Shown piece by piece: positions 50,625 to 60,552 of a DNA stretch of 64,000 nt (position 1 is its first letter; each line of letters begins with the position of its first letter). The stretch is from Saccharospirillum sp040881935 (GTDB lineage: Bacteria; Pseudomonadota; Gammaproteobacteria; Pseudomonadales; Natronospirillaceae): NCBI RefSeq assembly GCF_040881935.1, contig NZ_JBBECH010000053.1, positions 1 to 64,000 of the forward strand, read 5' to 3'. A program made the position numbers and the translations under genes. A model generated the notes under the pieces. It saw only the letters and a program-made list of their open reading frames with translations, ran no database searches and was not told the DNA's origin.

Positions 50625-51449
50625 ATGCAACAGCAGCCCATCATCGGATTCATTGGTGCCGGTAACATGGCCGGCGCCATCATCGACGGCATGCTGGCCA
50701 GCGGTTACCCGGCTGATCGTATCTGGGTATGCGATCGCAACGCGCCCAAGCGCGATGCCTTCGCCGCCAAAGGCCTGCAGGCCACCGATGACAACAATGC
50801 GCTGATCGAAACCTGCGAAGCGGTCGTACTGGCGGTGAAACCGCAGGCTCTAAAACAGGTTCTGGAACCACTGCGCGATGCCTTCCAGGCGAGTAAACCG
50901 CTGGTGGTCAGCGTAGCGGCCAGTGTGACCGCCGAAGCGATCGACCGCTGGCTCGGCGGAGGCTTTGCCATCATTCGCACCATGCCCAACACACCCTCGC
51001 TGGTGATGACAGGGGCAACCGGCCTGTTTGCCAATGCGGCGGTCGAAGCCAGCGAGCGCAGTGCCATCGAAGCCATATTCAGCGCTATCGGGGTGGCTGT
51101 TTGGGTCACCGAAGAAGACGACCTGCACAGCGTAACCGCCACCAGCGGCAGCGCGCCGGCCTATTTCTTCCGCTTTATGGAAGCCATGCAAAAAGCCGCC
51201 GAAGAGGCCGGGCTGGATGCAACTACAGCGCAGCAACTGATCGTTCAAACCGCCATGGGCGCCGCCCGTATGGTTGAGCAAACCGGTGAAACACCGGCAC
51301 AATTGCGCCAGAAAGTCTGTTCACCCAAGGGCACCACCGAACAGGCCATTTTCAGCTTCGAGCACGACGATATCGACGCCATCGTGGCCCGGGCCATGCA
51401 GGCCTGCATGGACCGGTCGCGGGTGCTGTCTAAAGAACTGGCAAAATAG
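50625..51449 (+). CDS. proC: pyrroline-5-carboxylate reductase
   Basis: 274 residues. NAD(P)H-dependent last step of proline synthesis. Rossmann motif IGFIGAGNMAGAIIDGML at the N-terminus, TMPNTPSLVMTGATGL, and the C-terminal dimerisation/active-site region LRQKVCSPKGTTEQAIFSFE. AAGGAG lies 7 bases before the ATG. Confidence 0.96.
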   Translation: MQQQPIIGFIGAGNMAGAIIDGMLASGYPADRIWVCDRNAPKRDAFAAKGLQATDDNNALIETCEAVVLAVKPQALKQVLEPLRDAFQASKPLVVSVAASVTAEAIDRWLGGGFAIIRTMPNTPSLVMTGATGLFANAAVEASERSAIEAIFSAIGVAVWVTEEDDLHSVTATSGSAPAYFFRFMEAMQKAAEEAGLDATTAQQLIVQTAMGAARMVEQTGETPAQLRQKVCSPKGTTEQAIFSFEHDDIDAIVARAMQACMDRSRVLSKELAK

Positions 51450-51462
51450 CTAAATCACTAAA

Positions 51463-51481
51463 CTCAAGTTTCAGAGTTTGC
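51463..51481. repeat. solo outer arm of the hairpin repeat family
   Basis: AACTCAAGTTTCAGAGTTTGC, just after the proC stop, matches the outer arm at 26631-26650 except for three bases. No second arm or loop core follows, so it is a remnant or a minimal target. Confidence 0.5.
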
Positions 51482-51549
51482 AATGAACAACAGGCATCGC
51501 CCTCTCGCACAGGGTATGATTAACACAGACTCATCACAGGAGTGTCCGA

Positions 51550-52152
51550 ATGCTCGGCCCGCTGATTGTACTTATTCTGAAAACGGCCTTTGGTATTTTA
51601 CTGATAGCCCTGGTTGCCCGCTTTCTGGCGCAGATCGCCCGGGCCGATGTCCGTAACCCGCTGGCCATGACCGTGTTGCAGATCACCGACCCGGTACTGA
51701 AACCCATGCGTCGTATCATTCCCGGTATTGGTGGGCTGGATATCGCCTCTCTGGTGTGCATCTGGATTGGCCAGTTTATCCTGGGCGCACTGATTATCCT
51801 CGCCATGGGCGTGAACCCGATGGCGCTGGGTGGCCAACTGGTCGTCTGGTCGCTGCTCGGCGTTGCCGGCATTCTGCTGACCGTGCTGCAATGGAGCATG
51901 ATCATCGTCGCCATCGGCAGCTGGATCTCCATGGGCCAGCAAAACCCGTTGCTCGGCTTTCTGAGCCAACTTGTAGAACCTTTCGTTGGCCCGTTCCGGC
52001 GCCTGAACCTGAACATTGGCATGCTCGACCTGTCGTACATCATCGCCTTTCTGGTGCTGATCATCCTGCGCGATTTTATTCTGGGGGGCATGATCATGCC
52101 CCAGACCGGCTATTCCACCATTGGTGGCATTAGCCCGATTCTGGGGCTCTAA
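51550..52152 (+). CDS. yggT: YggT-family membrane protein
   Basis: 200 residues with two YGGT repeats, each of two hydrophobic segments (about 1-110 and 110-200). Repeated signature: ITDPVLKPMRRIIPGIGGLD and LVEPFVGPFRRLNLNIGMLD. Integral inner-membrane protein of uncertain function, linked by context with proC and sometimes with osmotic or division traits. AGGAG precedes the ATG. Confidence 0.92.
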   Translation: MLGPLIVLILKTAFGILLIALVARFLAQIARADVRNPLAMTVLQITDPVLKPMRRIIPGIGGLDIASLVCIWIGQFILGALIILAMGVNPMALGGQLVVWSLLGVAGILLTVLQWSMIIVAIGSWISMGQQNPLLGFLSQLVEPFVGPFRRLNLNIGMLDLSYIIAFLVLIILRDFILGGMIMPQTGYSTIGGISPILGL

Positions 52153-52225
52153 ACAACGTATCAACACCAACTCAAGCGCCTAGTTACCGACCGGCCGCTC
52201 TGGCCGGTCTCCCGGGAAGTCATAG

Positions 52226-53374
52226 ATGCCAACAGACATACCTGCCGACAGCGTCGGGCTGATTCAGCCGCAGTCGGCCTTTTTTGACGAAGCACTCCCG
52301 CTGCGCAGCGGGCGCAGCCTGTCGGATTACACCCTGGTGTACGAGACCTACGGCACCCTGAACGCCGATGCCTCCAACGCTATTCTGATCTGCCATGCGC
52401 TGAGCGGGCATCACCATGCCGCCGGTTACCACAGCCTTGAAGACCGCAAGCCGGGCTGGTGGGATGCCTGCATCGGGCCCGGCAAGGCGATCGATACTAA
52501 TCGTTATTTTGTGGTCAGCCTGAACAACCTGGGCGGCTGTCACGGCTCCACCGGCCCGATGAGTCAGGACCCGGAGACCGGCCGCCCCTATGGCCCCGAC
52601 TTTCCAATCATGGCGGTGCGCGACTGGGTCAAAAGCCAGGCCCGCCTGGCCAATCGCCTCGGCATAGAATGCTGGCATGCGGTCATTGGCGGCAGCCTAG
52701 GTGGCATGCAGGCACTGCGCTGGTCGATCGACTACCCGGACCGGCTGAAAGGTTGCGCCGTCATTGCCGCGGCGCCGAAACTGAGCGCCCAGAACATCGC
52801 CTTCAACGAAGTGGCGCGCCAGGCCATTGTCAGCGACCCGGATTTCCACCAGGGCCGTTATTTCGACCACGATACACGGCCAAAACGCGGCCTGATGCTG
52901 GCGCGGATGCTTGGGCATATCACCTATTTATCCGACAGCAGTATGCGCGAGAAATTCGGGCGCGACCTGCGCACCGGCAAACTGAACTTCAACTTTGATG
53001 CTGATTTCGAAGTCGAGTCTTACCTGCGCCACCAGGGCGAAAACTTCTCGGACCAGTTCGATGCCAACACCTACCTGCTGATGACCAAGTCGCTGGATTA
53101 CTTCGACCCCGCCGGCGACTACGAAGGTGACCTGGCCCGCTGTCTGAGCCAGGCTCACTGCCGTTTTCTAGTGGCCTCGTTCAGCACCGACTGGCGCTTC
53201 GCACCGGAACGCAGCGAGGAACTGGTACGCGCCCTAACTAGAGCCCGCCGCCAGGTCAGCTACCTGGAAATCGACGCGCCTCAGGGCCACGACGCCTTCC
53301 TGTTCCCGATTCCTGAATACGTAGCGTTGCTTGAGGGCTTTCTCGGCTCACTGGCCAACGGAGGGACCGCCTGA
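52226..53374 (+). CDS. metX: homoserine O-acyltransferase MetX
   Basis: 382 residues, alpha/beta-hydrolase fold. Activates homoserine as O-succinyl- or O-acetylhomoserine for methionine synthesis. Nucleophile Ser in VIGGSLGGMQALRWSIDYPD, catalytic Asp in FSTDWRFAPERSEEL and His in APQGHDAFLFP. The operon with metW is typical of gammaproteobacteria in which MetX uses succinyl-CoA; donor choice here is inferred. Stop overlaps the metW start by one base. Confidence 0.95.
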   Translation: MPTDIPADSVGLIQPQSAFFDEALPLRSGRSLSDYTLVYETYGTLNADASNAILICHALSGHHHAAGYHSLEDRKPGWWDACIGPGKAIDTNRYFVVSLNNLGGCHGSTGPMSQDPETGRPYGPDFPIMAVRDWVKSQARLANRLGIECWHAVIGGSLGGMQALRWSIDYPDRLKGCAVIAAAPKLSAQNIAFNEVARQAIVSDPDFHQGRYFDHDTRPKRGLMLARMLGHITYLSDSSMREKFGRDLRTGKLNFNFDADFEVESYLRHQGENFSDQFDANTYLLMTKSLDYFDPAGDYEGDLARCLSQAHCRFLVASFSTDWRFAPERSEELVRALTRARRQVSYLEIDAPQGHDAFLFPIPEYVALLEGFLGSLANGGTA

Positions 53375-53964
53375 TGCGCCCGGATCTGGACTACATAGAA
53401 CGCTGGGTCACCAACGGCAGCCACGTGCTTGACCTGGGTTGCGGCGATGGCAGCCTGCTGGCCCTGCTACGCCAGCGCAAACAAGTCACCGGTTACGGCA
53501 TGGAGATCGATACCCAGAACATTCTGGCCTGCGTACGCCAGGGTGTAGACGTGATCCATCAGGATCTGAACGAAGGCCTGGATGACATCGACGACCAGAG
53601 CTTCGACACCGTAATCATGACCCAGTCGCTGCAGCAGACGCACAAGCCGGACCGCATTGTTGAAGACATGTTGCGCATCGGCAAGCAGGCCATTGTCACC
53701 TTCCCCAACTTCGGCCACTGGACGGTGCGCTCCTACCTTGCGTTGCGCGGGCGCATGCCGGTCTCGGAAAACCTGCCGTACACCTGGTATGACACACCCA
53801 ACATTCACTTCTTCACCTTTCGCGACTTCGAGGTGTTATGTCGGGAGCGAAACATTAAAATACTGGAACGCACGGTGGTGGACCGCAACCATCAGGCCAA
53901 CTGGAAAATCAATCTCATGCCCAACTTGCTGGGCGAAATCGCGCTCTACCATATAACACGGTGA
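53374..53964 (+). CDS. metW: methionine biosynthesis protein MetW
   Basis: 196 residues, SAM-methyltransferase-like fold with LDLGCGDGSLLALL near residue 20 and the family-specific VIMTQSLQQTHKPDRIVEDM and FPNFGHWTVRSYLALRGRMP. MetW is needed for, and thought to associate with, MetX activity. Translationally coupled to metX (TGATG). Confidence 0.95.
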   Translation: MRPDLDYIERWVTNGSHVLDLGCGDGSLLALLRQRKQVTGYGMEIDTQNILACVRQGVDVIHQDLNEGLDDIDDQSFDTVIMTQSLQQTHKPDRIVEDMLRIGKQAIVTFPNFGHWTVRSYLALRGRMPVSENLPYTWYDTPNIHFFTFRDFEVLCRERNIKILERTVVDRNHQANWKINLMPNLLGEIALYHITR

Positions 53965-53968
53965 CCCC

Positions 53969-54418
53969 ATGATAGTCAGATACAGCACCGCCTTTATACT
54001 GGGCCTGATGCTGCTGTTCAGCACCGCCCAGGCCGACCAGAAAGTCACCTTCAATGGTTACGAACTGCATTACATCGCGCTCAACAGCACCATGCTGACG
54101 CCGGAAATTGCCGGGCAATACGGCTTGGTCCGCTCCGGTCAGCGGGCGCTACTGAACCTGTCGGTACTGGAACAACGGCGCAACGACGTTGCAGTACCGG
54201 TTCCGAATGCCGAGGTTAGGGTACGGGTGCGCAACCTACTGGGGCAAAGCAATCGGCTGGAAATGCGTGTGATCGAAGAACAAAACGCCCGGTATTTTAT
54301 TGGCTCGGTGTCCTTCGATGACCGCGAAGTGCTCTGGTTCGACATCGTCGTCAGCATTCCCGGCGAACGCGATTTTGAATTCAGCTTCAGCCAGGAACTC
54401 TGGGAGGAAGACGCATGA
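53969..54418 (+). CDS. secreted DUF4426 protein
   Basis: 149 residues: a signal peptide ending about AQA22, then a small beta-rich domain (VTFNGYELHYIALNSTMLTP). DUF4426 proteins sit between metW and rdgB in many Pseudomonas-type genomes; role unknown, periplasmic. 4 bp after metW, and overlaps rdgB by 4 bp. Confidence 0.88.
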   Translation: MIVRYSTAFILGLMLLFSTAQADQKVTFNGYELHYIALNSTMLTPEIAGQYGLVRSGQRALLNLSVLEQRRNDVAVPVPNAEVRVRVRNLLGQSNRLEMRVIEEQNARYFIGSVSFDDREVLWFDIVVSIPGERDFEFSFSQELWEEDA

Positions 54419-55026
54419 GCCAGTGGGTCCTCGCATCCGGCAATGCCGGCAAACTGGCTGAATTCAGCCGCCTGCTCGAACCGCTTTCTATTAACGTTCG
54501 CCCCCAGGGAGAATTCGGCGTCAGCGATGCCGATGAGACCGGTCTGAGCTTCATCGAAAATGCCATTCTCAAGGCGCGCCATGCAGCAGCGGCCACCGGC
54601 CTGCCAGCTCTGGCCGATGATTCAGGTGTAGTGGTCGATGCCCTGAACGGTGAGCCCGGCATTTACAGTGCCCGTTTCTCGGCCCGGGCCGGAGGTGAAT
54701 CCGGCGACAGCGCCAACATCGATTATTTATTAACCCGGCTGGAGGGTGTGCCGGACGTTGAACGCAGTGCTCACTATTACTGCCTGCTGGCCTTCGTTCG
54801 CCATGCCAACGACCCGACACCACTGATTGCCGAGGGCCGCTGGGACGGCCGTATCCTTACCGAACGCGTGGGTACCGGTGGCTTCGGCTATGACCCGGTG
54901 TTTTACCTGCCAGAACAAGACTGCACCGCCGCCCAAATGGAATCGACGCTGAAAAACCGCCTGTCGCATCGCGGCCAGGCCATAGCCGCTTTTATGCCCC
55001 GGCTGCAAGCTTTGCTGGCGCAATGA
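54415..55026 (+). CDS. rdgB: XTP/dITP diphosphatase
   Basis: 203 residues. Hydrolyses non-canonical purine triphosphates (XTP, dITP) to monophosphates and so keeps them out of DNA. VLASGNAGKLAEFSRLL at the N-terminus, LPALADDSGVVVDALNGEPG with metal-binding acids and GTGGFGYDPVFYLPEQD are the family signatures. Overlaps both neighbours by 4 bp. Confidence 0.96.
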   Translation: MSQWVLASGNAGKLAEFSRLLEPLSINVRPQGEFGVSDADETGLSFIENAILKARHAAAATGLPALADDSGVVVDALNGEPGIYSARFSARAGGESGDSANIDYLLTRLEGVPDVERSAHYYCLLAFVRHANDPTPLIAEGRWDGRILTERVGTGGFGYDPVFYLPEQDCTAAQMESTLKNRLSHRGQAIAAFMPRLQALLAQ

Positions 55027-56189
55027 CTGAAATCAAAGTACCGCTAAGCGCTCTGCCTCCCTTGTCAGCCTACGTGCATGTGCCCTGGTGCGTGCGCAAA
55101 TGCCCCTACTGCGATTTTAACTCGCACGCGCTGGATCCAAACCAGATTCCCGAAGCAGACTATCTGGCCCGTTTATTTGAAGATCTGGAACAGGATGCTC
55201 CGCTGGCCCAGGGTCGGCCATTGCGCAGTGTTTTCTTCGGTGGCGGAACGCCCAGCCTGCTGTCACCTTCAGCCATTGGCCGGATTCTTACTGCACTGGA
55301 CCGCCGCATCGGCTTCGGCCCTGACTGTGAAATCACCCTGGAGGCCAACCCGGGCACCGTCGATGAATCGCATTTTCGCGGTTTTCGGGATGCTGGGGTT
55401 AACCGCCTGTCGATTGGCATCCAGAGCTTCAACGATGTCCATCTGCAACGCCTTGGCCGTATTCATGATCGCCATCAAGCCCTCCATGCGGGCGACCGGG
55501 CCCGGGCAGCCGGCTTCGACAATTTCAACCTGGATCTGATGCACGGCCTGCCCGACCAGACCGAAGCCGATGCCCTGGCCGATCTGGACCAGGCCATCGC
55601 CCTGGACCCAAGCCACCTGAGCTGGTATCAGCTGACCATCGAACCGAACACCGAGTTCTACCGAAAGCCGCCGGTACTGCCCGAAGACGATACCCTCTGG
55701 GCCATTCAGGAAGCTGGCCAGGCAAAGCTGGCCGCCGCCGGCTTCGCCCAATACGAAGTCTCGGCCTATGCCCGCCCCGGCAAACGCTGCCAGCACAACC
55801 TGAACTATTGGGGCTATGGCGACTACCTCGGCATCGGCCCCGGTGCCCATGGCAAGCTCACCCGCACCGACCCGTTCGACATTGTTCGCACCCGCAAAAC
55901 GCGATTACCGAAAGACTATTTGAACCGCGACCGGTTACTGATTCGCCACGAAGAAAGAGTGGCCGTTGAAGACCGGCCGTTTGATTATTTCATCAACACC
56001 CTGCGCCTGGTTGAAGGCCGCCCGGCCGAGGAATTCAGCCCGGCTACCGGTGTCGCCTGGTCCGCTATTGAGCCCACCCTGGTTCGATTGCGTGACACGG
56101 GCATGCTGGAATGGGAGCACGGCTCATTGCGCACAACCGACCAGGGTTTCCTATACTTGAATGACCTACTGGCGCATTGGCTGACATGA
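55023..56189 (+). CDS. hemW: radical SAM heme chaperone HemW
   Basis: 388 residues. Radical-SAM cluster ligands C23, C27 and C30 in HVPWCVRKCPYCDF. The heme-binding HNxxYW motif is present in CQHNLNYWGYGDYLGIGPG, which separates HemW from coproporphyrinogen dehydrogenase HemN. It delivers heme to respiratory proteins. Coupled to rdgB and, by a 4-bp overlap, to waaA. Confidence 0.94.
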   Translation: MTEIKVPLSALPPLSAYVHVPWCVRKCPYCDFNSHALDPNQIPEADYLARLFEDLEQDAPLAQGRPLRSVFFGGGTPSLLSPSAIGRILTALDRRIGFGPDCEITLEANPGTVDESHFRGFRDAGVNRLSIGIQSFNDVHLQRLGRIHDRHQALHAGDRARAAGFDNFNLDLMHGLPDQTEADALADLDQAIALDPSHLSWYQLTIEPNTEFYRKPPVLPEDDTLWAIQEAGQAKLAAAGFAQYEVSAYARPGKRCQHNLNYWGYGDYLGIGPGAHGKLTRTDPFDIVRTRKTRLPKDYLNRDRLLIRHEERVAVEDRPFDYFINTLRLVEGRPAEEFSPATGVAWSAIEPTLVRLRDTGMLEWEHGSLRTTDQGFLYLNDLLAHWLT

Positions 56190-57508
56190 CTCGACTGCTA
56201 TTTACCGTCTTGCTCTACACCCTGACGCCTGCCCTGCTGCTGCGTCTGTGGCTGCGCGGGCGAAAGCTGCCGGGTTACCGCCAGCGCTGGCGCGAGCGTT
56301 TCGGGCATTGGCCGACCATGCCGGAGGGCGCGCTCTGGCTGCACAGCGTCAGTGTGGGGGAGACCATTGCCGCCCGGCCCTTTGTCGAACGCTGGCTGGC
56401 CCGCCACCCCGACATTCCGGTGATTGTGACCACCATGACCCCCACCGGTAGCGATACCGTAAAAGCCCTGTTTGGCGACAAAGTCCACCATGCCTACCTG
56501 CCCTGGGATTATCCGCATGTTTACCGGCGACTGATGCCCCGGCTGAAGCCCAAAGCGCTGGTCATCATGGAAACCGAACTCTGGCCCAACCTGATCAACG
56601 CCTGCGACCAGAACCGGGTGCCGGTATTTCTGGTCAACGGCCGTTTGTCTGAACGCTCGGCCCGGGGCTACCGCCAGTTCAGCGCCCTGACGCAGCCCAT
56701 GCTACAACAGATGACCGGCATTGCAGCCCAGCACTGGCCCGACGCAGAACGATTTCAGGAACTGGGCGTGGCAGCGGAAAACATTGAAGTCACCGGGTCG
56801 ATCAAGTTCGATTTGAGCATTTCCAGCAAGCTGACCGGCGACATCGCCGCCTTCGCACGCGGTATAAAGGGTCGGCCGGTTTGGGTTGCAGCCAGCACCC
56901 ATGGCGGCGAAGAGGAAGGCCTGCTCGAAGTGCACCGGCGCATCACCACCATGCTGCCAAACGCCCTGATGATTCTGGTACCGCGCCACCCAGACCGTTT
57001 CGAGGCCGTTGCCGATATCGTCGCTGCCTCCGGACTGAGTTACAGCCGCCGCAGCCAGCGCAGCCAACCGCGTGAAGACGACACAGTCTACCTGGCCGAC
57101 TCTCTGGGCGAACTGATGGTTTTCTTTGGCGCCGCCCAAGTCGCGGTAATGGGCAATACCTTCAACGGCGGTGGCGGCCACAACCCCATTGAACCCGCGG
57201 CACTGAGCAAGCCAGTATTGGTCGGGCCCAGCTACACCAACTTTCAGTCGATCATCAGCGCCATGCAAAAAGACCAGGGCATCATCGTGACCGACTCGCT
57301 CGAAGCACTGGAAGAACGTTTGCTCGGTTTGCTGAAATCCCGGGATCTGCGCGACACCTTCGGCCAGCGCGCCTATGCGTTCTACCAGCACCAACAGGGT
57401 GCCCTGCAGCGTCTGGAGCAATGGCTTGACCGTCAGCTCCACCTGGTCGATCCGGGCATCGACCCGTCGCGCCGCGCTTTGCCACCAAAGATCAGTTCGG
57501 ATCGGTAA
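56186..57508 (+). CDS. waaA: 3-deoxy-D-manno-octulosonic acid (Kdo) transferase
   Basis: 440 residues from the ATG at 56186, which overlaps the hemW stop; an in-frame TTG at 56177 is less likely. N-terminal membrane anchor (about 3-20), then a GT-B glycosyltransferase fold: LWLHSVSVGETIAARPFVER, METELWPNLINACDQNRVPV, and NTFNGGGGHNPIEPAALSKP in the nucleotide-sugar domain. Adds Kdo from CMP-Kdo to lipid IVA at the inner face of the inner membrane. Position behind hemW is not the most common arrangement. Confidence 0.94.
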   Translation: MTRLLFTVLLYTLTPALLLRLWLRGRKLPGYRQRWRERFGHWPTMPEGALWLHSVSVGETIAARPFVERWLARHPDIPVIVTTMTPTGSDTVKALFGDKVHHAYLPWDYPHVYRRLMPRLKPKALVIMETELWPNLINACDQNRVPVFLVNGRLSERSARGYRQFSALTQPMLQQMTGIAAQHWPDAERFQELGVAAENIEVTGSIKFDLSISSKLTGDIAAFARGIKGRPVWVAASTHGGEEEGLLEVHRRITTMLPNALMILVPRHPDRFEAVADIVAASGLSYSRRSQRSQPREDDTVYLADSLGELMVFFGAAQVAVMGNTFNGGGGHNPIEPAALSKPVLVGPSYTNFQSIISAMQKDQGIIVTDSLEALEERLLGLLKSRDLRDTFGQRAYAFYQHQQGALQRLEQWLDRQLHLVDPGIDPSRRALPPKISSDR

Positions 57509-57529
57509 ATCTAGAATTACCGGCATCCT

Positions 57530-57753
57530 AAGCTCAATTTTCGGAGGATTCCCTTGGTGGTTGTGGGCCGCGTCGGCGACCGGTGGCACCTCAGCGGGGT
57601 CGGCGTAAATCCATCCCTGGAGCCTGGACCGCATGATATGAATCCCCTCCATGGGATTCACCCTTCGGGCTCGCTGCGCTCATGCTAAAACGCTCCAAGC
57701 GTTTTAGTCCATGCTGCGGACCTCCCCGCCGAGGTGCCACCGGTCGCCGACGC
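57530..57753. repeat. intergenic hairpin repeat, copy 7, with 71-bp insert
   Basis: 30-bp arms (57570-57599 and 57724-57753) with one mismatch. On the opposite strand the loop is of the 7462-7572 subtype. It is interrupted after GCAGCATGGA by a 71-bp insert (57637-57707) of the same kind as in the copy at 41408-41646. The sequence before the left arm retains part of the outer arm (AAGCTCAATTTTCGGAG). It lies between waaA and the convergent DUF4382 gene. Confidence 0.88.
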
Positions 57754-57801
57754 TGATCCTTTGTCCGTACCAAAAGCCGTGGTCGCCCGATTCCTATACG
57801 C

Positions 57802-57828
57802 AAAAAAACCCGGCTCAATGGCCGGGTT
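57802..57828 (-). terminator. intrinsic terminator of the DUF4382 gene
   Basis: AACCCGGC-TCAATG-GCCGGGTT stem preceded on the plus strand by seven A residues, i.e. a GC stem followed by a T run on the minus strand, 32 bp past the stop of the 57860-58759 gene. Confidence 0.9.
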
Positions 57829-57859
57829 GCAGGGTGTTGCATGGCGTTAGCCGGATCGG

Positions 57860-58759
57860 TCAGAAGTTAATGGTTACCGACTGATTAGCAACTACACTGG
57901 CATTTTGAGGATCAATAAAGGTAAGGGTGTCAGCCCCTTCCGGGTCATCCTGAGCCGCTCCACAGGTGAAGGCGGCTGTATAATCACCCTCAGTCAAAAA
58001 GGCAACCTTGTAGTCAAATTTGGTTACGCCAGAATCATCGGTATCCACCAGCGCTGTAACTATGGGCTCAACCCCGTTACCACCGACATCACCTGGGGTG
58101 ACATTCTCGCCTTCATATACGTAAACAGCACCACTGCAGTCTGCTGTGAGCGTGTTCGAATCAACGGGCCCGGCAATCGAGCCCACCTGAGTGTTGTCAA
58201 CCAGGCGCAACGCCGGTCTAAGCTTGTAGAAACCCGTGCCGTCTTCTTCCACAACCGATTTACGCAGGTCAAAGTCGATGGTAAAGGCGACACTGCCGTT
58301 TACCGGCACCGTAAAGCCCTGTACCAGTTTCAGGCCGGTCTCATCCCCACTCGGAACATAAAGGTCATAATCACTACCATCATCAAGAAGAATATTGGAG
58401 CCACCCGCTTCCTTGGTAGCATCCACACGCAGACTGATCCATTGATAGTCTCCGGCTGGCAGCCACTCGTCATCCAGCAAAGACGCCGTAGCACCTCCCT
58501 GATAATCGAGCAGGTTGATGGATCTGGGCTCATCGTAGGTGATCTCTATCAGATTGCCTCGGGCTGAGTGGATATCAACGCCGTCAAAGACCACGTTGAC
58601 TTCCAGCGCCGAATCGACAGGGGCATCGGTTATATCCAGCGACATGGTTCCGGAGCTGTCGGTGTTGCAGCCGGCCAGAGCGAGGGCTGCTACGCTCATG
58701 GCTGCTATGGTTTTGATCGGCCCTGTGGTGAATTGCCGTTGTTTCTGACGCAGTGTCAT
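57860..58759 (-). CDS. DUF4382 lipoprotein
   Basis: 299 residues. Lipoprotein signal with lipobox ALAGC (Cys about 30). The body begins GTMSLDITDAPVDSALEVNV, the typical DUF4382 opening, and is beta-rich and acidic throughout. Such proteins are exported and may bind carbohydrate or metal; function unproven. Single gene with its own terminator, divergent from the histidine-kinase operon. Confidence 0.85.
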   Translation of the reverse strand: MTLRQKQRQFTTGPIKTIAAMSVAALALAGCNTDSSGTMSLDITDAPVDSALEVNVVFDGVDIHSARGNLIEITYDEPRSINLLDYQGGATASLLDDEWLPAGDYQWISLRVDATKEAGGSNILLDDGSDYDLYVPSGDETGLKLVQGFTVPVNGSVAFTIDFDLRKSVVEEDGTGFYKLRPALRLVDNTQVGSIAGPVDSNTLTADCSGAVYVYEGENVTPGDVGGNGVEPIVTALVDTDDSGVTKFDYKVAFLTEGDYTAAFTCGAAQDDPEGADTLTFIDPQNASVVANQSVTINF

Positions 58760-58940
58760 AATGGGTCACTCCTCGCTTTCGGATAGGTATCAGTAGCAGG
58801 CAAGGCGCCTGCTGTTCGACACCGTCAATGTAGCGAAACGGGCGGCCGGCTGTGTCTGGCAAACGTATGCCAAATGTCTGGAAGCGTTGAGTTTGTCATC
58901 AAATCCGGTTCATCATGGCGTCATTATTCCGAGGTTAACG

Positions 58941-60524
58941 ATGCTGCTTTCCCTATTCACCCGCATTTACCTGACGGTTCTGCTGACGCTGGTGCTCACC
59001 TCTGTCAGCGTGATGCTGGTGCTGCACCAGATCAACCAGCACCGCTTCGCCGATTACACCGCAGAGCGGGTTCACGCCTTTGCGACTCTGCTTGAGATCA
59101 ATTCCAGGGCCGTTCCCGACGAGCGCCTGACCGGCTGGCTCGCCATTCTGTCGCGACTGACCGGTGCCGACTGGCGCATGGCCACCAGTGAGCAGCAACC
59201 CGCACTGGACAGTCAGTGGTGGTCGCAGAGCGCCCGGGTGGTGCTGGCAACCGGCCGAGAATCGGCACCGCTGATCGAAGCACAGGTAACCGACTGGGAC
59301 GAACTGCTGGTTGGCACTGGCTTGCTGATGGTCAATGCGCTGTCTCTGGTACCCACAGCCGAGCGTAACCCGCGGCTGCAAGCGCTGGTTACCGCCGCGG
59401 GTCTGCCCGCTTCACCGGTGTCGGTCAGCCGCGAGTCACTCGGGTTTTTGCAACAGCGTCAACTGGAGCAGGGCCAGGCGGTCATTAGCAGCCAGAACCG
59501 GCCATTCACCGCGCCTCAGCACCAGATATACATCCCCATGGGCCAGGGTAACGCCCTTAAGCTGGGGCCCGTCGCACCCTTTATCTGGCTGACACCACTA
59601 GGGCTGCTGATGCTGACCGGTGTCGTGCTGCCTGCCGTCGGCGTGGTCATCTACGGCGCGCTGGTGCCTTTACAGCGGCGCATGCGCCGGATGATAAAAG
59701 CGGTCGATGCTATCGAGCACACGCCGTCCAGCGTTGCGGTTCCCGAACACCCCGCCGATGAACTGGGCACCATGGGTCAGCACGTCAACCGCATGGCGGC
59801 TCGACTGGTCCGCTTTGCCCAGCGCAACCGGGAGATCAACCAAGCCGTGTCACACGACCTGAAAACCCCACTGGCCCAATTCAAGTTTGCGCTGGAACTG
59901 CTGAAGCCGGAATCGCGCCAGGCCTACGCGGTTGGCAAGATGCACCAGTCTGTCGGCGAGATGGAATCGCTGATTGAGGAACTGCTGCTCTACCACAGTC
60001 TGGCTGATCAACCCGCCAGTGACAGCAGCCAGGTCACCGACCTGGCCAGCCTGGTCCCTGCGGTTCTGGACAGCCTGCCCAATCCGGCTGGTCTGGCGTG
60101 CAGGCTGGAACTGGCCCGGGGCCCACTCAGGGTCGCCGGGGAAGAACGCCTGCTGCGCCGCCTGTTCGGCAACTTGCTGGCGAACGCCTTTAACTATGGC
60201 CATGGCCAGGTCACGCTCAGTGTCCGGCGTGGCGCGCAAGGCCGGTTTGACATTGCCATTGAAGACGACGGCCCCGGCATACCCGCCGCCGAAAGAGAGC
60301 GTGTGTTCGAGCCCTTCTACCGGCTCGACCAAACCCGCGAAGCTGGCCATCGGGGCCACGGGCTGGGCCTGGCGATCAGCCGTGACATCGTCACCAACCT
60401 GAACGGCACCCTGAATATCGCGGCCAGCGCCAGCGGTGGCTGCCGGGTCGTGTTGCAGCTGCCACAAGCCTTACAAAGCCAGACAAATAATGAACACCAC
60501 GCAGCGCAAGATGCGTTAAAGTAA
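58941..60524 (+). CDS. sensor histidine kinase (RstB-like, HAMP-containing)
   Basis: 527 residues from the ATG at 58941 with GAGG upstream. TM1 about 7-27, a periplasmic sensor region of about 170 residues without a recognised fold, TM2 about 210-238, then HAMP. The phospho-acceptor His is in NQAVSHDLKTPLAQFKFALE. The ATPase domain has NLLANAFNYGHGQVTL (N box), EDDGPGIPAAERERVFEPF (G1, F) and GHGLGLAISRDIVTNL (G2). Its regulator is probably the gene at 62131, three genes downstream in the same direction. Confidence 0.92.
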   Translation: MLLSLFTRIYLTVLLTLVLTSVSVMLVLHQINQHRFADYTAERVHAFATLLEINSRAVPDERLTGWLAILSRLTGADWRMATSEQQPALDSQWWSQSARVVLATGRESAPLIEAQVTDWDELLVGTGLLMVNALSLVPTAERNPRLQALVTAAGLPASPVSVSRESLGFLQQRQLEQGQAVISSQNRPFTAPQHQIYIPMGQGNALKLGPVAPFIWLTPLGLLMLTGVVLPAVGVVIYGALVPLQRRMRRMIKAVDAIEHTPSSVAVPEHPADELGTMGQHVNRMAARLVRFAQRNREINQAVSHDLKTPLAQFKFALELLKPESRQAYAVGKMHQSVGEMESLIEELLLYHSLADQPASDSSQVTDLASLVPAVLDSLPNPAGLACRLELARGPLRVAGEERLLRRLFGNLLANAFNYGHGQVTLSVRRGAQGRFDIAIEDDGPGIPAAERERVFEPFYRLDQTREAGHRGHGLGLAISRDIVTNLNGTLNIAASASGGCRVVLQLPQALQSQTNNEHHAAQDALK

Positions 60525-60552
60525 GCGCAGTTACTGACCTCACAGGTGAAAC